This document shows positions 6,757 through 10,801 of a stretch of DNA of 10,801 bases, in pieces. The notes under the pieces are model-generated. The model was given only the letters and a program-made list of their open reading frames with translations. It did not search any database and had not been told where the DNA came from. The stretch lies in NCBI GenBank assembly GCA_027025255.1, contig JALVRC010000010.1, forward strand, positions 1-10,801, in the 5' to 3' direction. Source of the stretch: Caldifarciminota bacterium (GTDB lineage Bacteria; Hydrothermota; Tepidihabitantia; B3-TA06; JALVRC01). A program made the translations under genes and the position numbers. Within the stretch, counting starts at the first letter, position 1. Each line of letters begins with the position of its first letter.

Positions 6757-7437
6757 TTAAGCACTTTTAACTTCAGCAGTAATAAATTTCAAAAGTTTTC
6801 TTAATGCAACTTCCATTTCATCTGTCATATCAGCTGTTTTTTTGGAAAAGTAGTTATAAAAATATATTACTGGAACAGCAATAATCAAACCGAATTCTGT
6901 TGTATACAAAGCCTCACCAATACCAGCAGCTACAACCAGCGGTCCTGCCTGACCACTTATAGCAATATCCATAAAAGATTTAATAAGACCTATAACTGTT
7001 CCCAGAAGTCCTAATAAAGGTGCAACTGTGCCTATGGTGTTAATGCCCCCAAAGAATCTCTCTAATTTAGTTCTTTCGTTCATAATTTCGCTTTCCATAA
7101 GCTCAGCAATAATATCAATATTCTCATCAATGTTTTCAAACGCTACTTTGACAACGTTTGCTACTGGTAAATTGCTTTTCTCAGCAATTGCTATAACCTC
7201 AGGAGTACCACCAGTATTAAATGCATTTCTCACCTTCTCAAGAAATTGATCAACACTCCCAAGCCTTCTTCCAATATATAAAAACCTTTCTATAATTAAA
7301 GCAACTGCTAAGAAAGATAGTAATAACAAAGCCAACATTACCCAGCTAAATTTAGGATTACCAGGAATAAAAAAGCCTATCAAACCTGTATCAACAGCTT
7401 TATTCTCGGCTGCTAACAGAATGGTTATTATATTCAC
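6757..7437 (-). CDS. exbB: ExbB/TolQ/MotA family proton-channel protein
   Basis: This is the channel-forming partner of ExbD. Three membrane segments are visible at about residues 30-55, 133-157 and 178-196. The signature residues are present: T147 in LLGLLGTVIGLIKSF, then E175 and T180 in GIGEALYTTEFGLIIAVPV, corresponding to the conserved TM2 Thr, Glu and TM3 Thr of E. coli ExbB. The N-terminus carries an extra hydrophobic stretch (IITILLAA), possibly a cleavable or re-entrant segment. The start is GTG at 7437-7435 with AGGAGG (7444-7449) six bases upstream. It is first in a two-gene operon with exbD, driven by the promoter at 7472-7499. Confidence 0.92.
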   Translation of the reverse strand: MNIITILLAAENKAVDTGLIGFFIPGNPKFSWVMLALLLLSFLAVALIIERFLYIGRRLGSVDQFLEKVRNAFNTGGTPEVIAIAEKSNLPVANVVKVAFENIDENIDIIAELMESEIMNERTKLERFFGGINTIGTVAPLLGLLGTVIGLIKSFMDIAISGQAGPLVVAAGIGEALYTTEFGLIIAVPVIYFYNYFSKKTADMTDEMEVALRKLLKFITAEVKSA

Positions 7438-7471
7438 GTTCTACCTCCTTTTCCTTTTAATTTTACTTTCT

Positions 7472-7499
7472 ATTATATACAAAAATATCCATTTGTCAA
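7472..7499 (-). promoter_or_regulatory. Consensus promoter for exbB-exbD
   Basis: On the minus strand TTGACA (plus 7494-7499) and TATAAT (plus 7472-7477) both match the sigma70 consensus at every base, with a 16-base spacer. The predicted start is near 7465, giving a leader of about 28 nt that includes the AGGAGG of exbB. It lies between the end of the GP-repeat gene and exbB, so exbB-exbD can be transcribed independently of the genes upstream. No operator is apparent, which suggests constitutive expression. Confidence 0.85.
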
Positions 7500-7522
7500 G
7501 CATTTGAAGTATATTTTCTTTC

Positions 7523-9604
7523 CTAAAATTCCTCTGTTATCATAGTAATACAATTTCTACCATTAATCAAAAAATAAACTGTCTTGTCTTTGTATAGAAC
7601 AGCAACAACATCTTGAATACTTTTTACAAACTTGCCATTATCATAAAGTTCTGCATGTTTTTCTTTTAAAATAACAAAAATAAAATGTCCTTTTATATGA
7701 AAAAAGTATAAATTGTTAATATCTTTAATTGGTCCAAACTTATTATAGCCGTCATAAAAATAATAAAAACCATCATACTTATAGAGCACATGTCTTTTTA
7801 TCTGATCAATATATAGTATGCTGCTCGCTGGGCCAATAGCTATATCATTAAAAATAACGTACTGTTTTCCTCCTTTTGTTCCCTTTATATACCGTTCGAA
7901 ATTAGAGCCCGTATATAAGAACTCTCTTTCCCAGGGACCGGAAATAAAACCATTGTAGTTCAGATAGCGTCTGTTATCCCCCTTCTTAATAAAACTAAAC
8001 CAGTAATTATTCTTAGAAATCTGGAAATCTTCTACTTTTTTAAATGGGCCAAAAACTTCTTCATTTAAAGAAACCCTATATAAACCTTTAATATCTTCAA
8101 AAATAAATCCATAACTACCATCTTCAAAAAACTTAACATTCTCAATACTTTTAAATGGCCCCTGGAGCTTATCCTTTAAAACAAGAAAAAGCTTATCATT
8201 GCGGTATGCAATAAACCACCAGGGAACAGGTCTATCTATAAAATGTATCTTCGTCTGAAAATCAAATGGCCCGATTTCATAGCCATCAACCATAACATAC
8301 CATTTCTTATGCTCTTTTTCGTACCAGCTATAAAAATGCCCGGTTTTCGTATAGTACAGTTTACCTATAGCATAAAACGGTCCGTAAACCTTTCCGTTAA
8401 CACGTAAGTAATTCTTTTTCTCTTTTAAATATGTGTACACATATAAAGAATCATTTATGTACAAATCATAGACAAAATCATACATGCCCTCAACCTTTTT
8501 ATCTATCTTAACAAAATAACCATTCCTATCCCTGTAAACAAAACCTGCTGCATAGCCTTTTTTAAAGACAAAAGGCTTGTCTATGTCATAGAATGGCCCC
8601 CATGATCCAAATGGTGTTTTCATAATAATACCATTATCCTGCCTTTTTAAAATCACAAAGAAAATACTATCATTAACAATATCAAAATCTACAACTCTTA
8701 CTATATAAAATATGATATTAAAAACATAAAAAAAAACATACTTTTCTCCTTTAAATAAACCAATCCCCCAGAAGTAATTATAATTTTTTGAAAAGAACGG
8801 ACCATACAGTATGGAATCCCCAATATAAGCCTTTCTATTTTTTAAAAATAAAAAAAGCCTGTTTTTAATCCTGCCTATAACATACAATTCCCTATCAATG
8901 TTTACATAAGGCTTTACATCAAAGTTCTCTATATATTTATTTTCGGATATAAAAAACCACTTATTTTTTTTATACACTAAAAGATACTTCTTAAAATCTT
9001 CAACAACCAAACTATCAATTTTTGAAAAAAATTGGTATATCCTTATGGTATCATTTATCTTTATAGTTCTTTTTTGGCTATATTTAAATTTAAAACCAGG
9101 ACCAAATACAAGCTTTGATGAATTTCCTTCAATATATCCCCAAACTCTACCACTGTAAAACAGTCTTGAATAAAACACATTATTATAAGGTCCTAAACTA
9201 TCATTTCCAACAAACAGGTACCACTTACTTTTTTCCTTTCTTGCCCAAAAGATTTCTCTATCATGTAGAAAATAAGGATTAGAAATGGCTTCAAACGTTC
9301 CTTTTTTAGTCTTTGATTTAAACAAATACCATTTCTGGTTTTTCAAAAACATATATGTTAAAGGCTTTATGTTTAAAAAAATCAAAGAATCATAACCCGA
9401 GTATTCTTTACCTTCCCATAATAAATAATAATTACCTTCTTTCTTGTATATAGCATAATTCTTTGAAAGAAAAACCAAATCCTTTATATTTTTTATAATT
9501 TTCTTATTAGAAGCATAAATACTTATTGTTGTATCCTTTATCCATATTGGCTTATCTCCTCCTCCCCCCCACTGTTCAATACATAAGAAGAATAGAAAAA
9601 TCAC
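7523..9604 (-). CDS. Large protein of GPF-type repeats, probably beta-propeller-like
   Basis: I do not recognise this 693-residue protein as a named family. It is rich in aromatic residues and lysine, and is built of repeats of about 37 residues marked by G-P-F/Y. Clear copies begin at residues 336, 373 (variant GMY), 408, 445, 482, 519, 556, 591 and 624, with weaker ones near 70, 102, 138, 168 and 268. Each repeat has hydrophobic strands followed by K-x-x-K-W/Y-hydrophobic and a V-N/D-G turn, which suggests all-beta blades like a propeller. The N-terminus has only a short hydrophobic stretch (IFLFFLCI) before WGGGG, so export is uncertain. The GTG start lies two bases after the TPR gene stop, implying coupling. 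A seven-G tract lies near the 5' end. Confidence 0.8.
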   Translation of the reverse strand: MIFLFFLCIEQWGGGGDKPIWIKDTTISIYASNKKIIKNIKDLVFLSKNYAIYKKEGNYYLLWEGKEYSGYDSLIFLNIKPLTYMFLKNQKWYLFKSKTKKGTFEAISNPYFLHDREIFWARKEKSKWYLFVGNDSLGPYNNVFYSRLFYSGRVWGYIEGNSSKLVFGPGFKFKYSQKRTIKINDTIRIYQFFSKIDSLVVEDFKKYLLVYKKNKWFFISENKYIENFDVKPYVNIDRELYVIGRIKNRLFLFLKNRKAYIGDSILYGPFFSKNYNYFWGIGLFKGEKYVFFYVFNIIFYIVRVVDFDIVNDSIFFVILKRQDNGIIMKTPFGSWGPFYDIDKPFVFKKGYAAGFVYRDRNGYFVKIDKKVEGMYDFVYDLYINDSLYVYTYLKEKKNYLRVNGKVYGPFYAIGKLYYTKTGHFYSWYEKEHKKWYVMVDGYEIGPFDFQTKIHFIDRPVPWWFIAYRNDKLFLVLKDKLQGPFKSIENVKFFEDGSYGFIFEDIKGLYRVSLNEEVFGPFKKVEDFQISKNNYWFSFIKKGDNRRYLNYNGFISGPWEREFLYTGSNFERYIKGTKGGKQYVIFNDIAIGPASSILYIDQIKRHVLYKYDGFYYFYDGYNKFGPIKDINNLYFFHIKGHFIFVILKEKHAELYDNGKFVKSIQDVVAVLYKDKTVYFLINGRNCITMITEEF
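7721..8599 (-). repeat. Regular region of the GPF protein repeat (nine copies)
   Basis: Residues 336-628 of the protein contain GP(F/W/A/I) or GMY marks spaced 37, 35, 37, 37, 37, 37, 35 and 33 residues apart. The consensus is G-P-F, x2, I/V, then alternating hydrophobic residues, a G/N-containing turn, another strand, a K-rich turn, W/Y-hydrophobic-x-V and N/D-G. DNA copies are not obviously similar, so the duplications are old and this is a protein-level repeat. Confidence 0.75.
9564..9570. repeat. Seven-base C/G homopolymer within the 5' end of the GP-repeat gene
   Basis: CCCCCCC on the plus strand (G7 in the gene) lies about 35 bases after the GTG start, and encodes part of WGGGG. Such a G-tract is exceptional in this AT-rich window. 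A change in its length would put the whole gene out of frame. It could be a slippage-prone switch or simply a site of sequencing error. Confidence 0.5.
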
Positions 9605-9606
9605 TC

Positions 9607-10539
9607 TTACTTGAGCGCTTTTTCTATTCTATCAGCATCAGATAAATATATGGAAGAAGGGAAATCTTTTCTTAAACGCTTTATCCATGGAACAACCATA
9701 TCAAAATAATACCGCCCTTTATGGTTGAAAAGCTCCTGATTGGGTTTATTACTTGCAAGCACACCCACTGCATAATATCCTGTTATTATATCAAACAAAA
9801 TTTCGTCTGTTAAATATTCACTATACCTCTTAAGATTAATCAGCCTTGACAAATCTTCAGTATATTCATATGCCCTTTTCATAAATACTACATCCGAGCT
9901 ATCACCCATCCTATACATCTTTGCAGAAAGATTAACATTGACTCTAATCATTTTTGAAAGATAATTAAAATACGAACGTTTATCCTTCTGTAAAACAAAC
10001 CTTACATCCTTTAATGCAAAAAAATCACTCATTTTAACAGAATCTTCCATAGATAAGGCTTCAAGAATATTAACTGTATACAGAACAACATACTTATCAT
10101 CCTTAATATTATTCTTAAATTCATTAAAAATAATAAACAAAGAATCTATGTCAAAACGATTGGTTCTTAAAACAGTATTATAAAAATACGAAACCAATTC
10201 TTTAGCAACTTCTTTATCCTTAGGTTGTGCTGTTACAATTATCCTATTATACTCATCAAAAGCCTCCCTTAATTTATTCTCTTGAAGATAAATATTCCCA
10301 ATCTCTGCCATATAATGAATCTTCCATAAACCATTATTAACACTCTTAGCCTCCTGAAATTCTCTTAAAGCCTCTTCAGTCTTGCCATCATGTAGATATA
10401 TCTTTCCTAACCAATAATGTATAAAAGGCCTGTACCCTTCAAGATCCTTATCTTTCAAATCCTCCAGACTCTCCCTTGCATTAATATAATCTCCATTCTT
10501 ATATGCTGAAATGCCTTTATAAAATTCTGATTTTAGCAT
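9607..10539 (-). CDS. Tetratricopeptide-repeat protein, 5' end uncertain
   Basis: TPR helices form protein-binding superhelices. Three repeats are visible: FYKGISAYKNGDYINARESL (about residues 5-25), HYWLGKIYLHDGKTEEALRE (about 41-60) and MAEIGNIYLQENKLREAFDE (about 77-96). The C-terminal two thirds is helical without clear TPR signature and ends near WIKRLRKDFPSS. The ATG at 10539 is the first standard start, but it has only a distant GAGGG upstream, and TPR-like sequence (NKGEYQKSYDNFSSAV) continues in the same frame to 10650, where a TGA ends it. So the real gene probably began farther upstream and is truncated, or frameshifted near 10650. No signal peptide is seen, as expected if the 5' end is missing. 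It is followed two bases later by the GP-repeat gene, suggesting joint function. Confidence 0.75.
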   Translation of the reverse strand: MLKSEFYKGISAYKNGDYINARESLEDLKDKDLEGYRPFIHYWLGKIYLHDGKTEEALREFQEAKSVNNGLWKIHYMAEIGNIYLQENKLREAFDEYNRIIVTAQPKDKEVAKELVSYFYNTVLRTNRFDIDSLFIIFNEFKNNIKDDKYVVLYTVNILEALSMEDSVKMSDFFALKDVRFVLQKDKRSYFNYLSKMIRVNVNLSAKMYRMGDSSDVVFMKRAYEYTEDLSRLINLKRYSEYLTDEILFDIITGYYAVGVLASNKPNQELFNHKGRYYFDMVVPWIKRLRKDFPSSIYLSDADRIEKALK

Positions 10540-10801
10540 CAAGAAATAAAATACCCTCGGAAGTTGAGTAACTTCACTTTCTATCTGTGCGACAGCAGAA
10601 GAGAAATTATCATATGACTTTTGATATTCACCTTTATTGAAATTAATAATTCATAAAGAATAAAAACCCTTCTGTGAATAATGTAGTATCACATAAAGAC
10701 TACAATAAATTAAACAACAATTTAGACAATCTTTATTGGAATAGTTTTTCTAATATTTCAAAAAACAATATGAAAAGATTCCCTAACAATAGGTTTAATA
10801 T
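10540..10801. other. Interrupted 5' region of the TPR gene and unassigned end of window
   Basis: From 10650 down to 10540 the minus strand continues the TPR frame with no canonical start codon. From 10651 to 10801 that frame and the other minus-strand frames contain several stops. The plus strand instead has a frame open from 10650 to the window end (asparagine-rich, including HKDYNKLNNNLDNLYWNSF; possible GTG at 10674) with no ribosome binding site. I cannot assign it; in such AT-rich DNA a 50-codon open frame is weak evidence for a gene. No promoter or terminator stands out here. Confidence 0.4.

Noticed and set aside
7523..9604. Calling the repeat protein a WG-repeat, kelch or WD40 protein.
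   Set aside because: The hallmark G-P-F spacing is seen, but the diagnostic residues of those families (WG-x-I-D, GG doublets, GH...WD) are not present regularly, so a named family would be over-interpretation.
10674..10801. Partial plus-strand gene running off the window end.
   Set aside because: It is open for about 43 codons from a GTG but has no ribosome binding site or recognisable motif, and its asparagine-rich translation is what AT-rich noncoding DNA gives.
1..10801. CRISPR arrays, tRNA or rRNA genes, insertion sequences.
   Set aside because: I saw no regularly spaced direct DNA repeats, no cloverleaf-like or rRNA sequence, and no transposase or flanking inverted repeats.

Overview
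The window is AT-rich and gene-dense. It looks like a bacterium with a Gram-negative-type envelope: it carries an ExbB/ExbD proton-driven motor pair and two probably exported repeat proteins, next to a bacterial V/A-type ATPase. Low GC, a V/A-type rather than F-type ATPase in view, a Rex regulator and unfamiliar GP-repeat proteins would fit an uncultured anaerobic lineage (WOR-3/Hydrothermae/Cloacimonetes-like). That placement is only a guess; no marker gene is present.

Layout. Positions 1-20 hold the first codons of a minus-strand gene that leaves the window. A divergent promoter region (about 20-158) separates it from rex (158-805), a redox-sensing NADH/NAD+ repressor. A 49-bp gap follows, with a second promoter overlapping a perfect 24-bp palindrome. 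Next comes a tightly packed plus-strand operon for the catalytic and central-stalk part of a V/A-ATPase in the order C, F, A, B, D (855-5860), then a VanZ-like small membrane protein (about 5824-6177) that has no normal start codon. The membrane subunits (I, K) and peripheral stalk (E, G/H) are absent, so the complex must be completed from elsewhere.

From 6166 onward everything recognisable is on the minus strand and converges on the VanZ gene. A strong intrinsic terminator (6166-6216) ends an exbB-exbD operon (7437 down to 6282), which has its own near-perfect consensus promoter (7472-7499). Upstream of that lie a 693-residue protein built of about 37-residue GPF-type repeats (7523-9604) and a TPR protein (9607 to at least 10539). 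Coding signal of the TPR gene continues to 10650 and then stops abruptly, leaving a disrupted or truncated 5' end.

The most interesting signals are: (1) the -10 elements of rex and of atpC sit so close to their ATG codons that both mRNAs are probably leaderless, while downstream operon genes have good Shine-Dalgarno sites; (2) the 24-bp palindrome over the atpC promoter beside rex, suggesting redox control of the ATPase; (3) the split ATPase gene set; (4) the VanZ gene without a start codon; (5) the regular GP-repeat protein; (6) the reading-frame break at about 10650.
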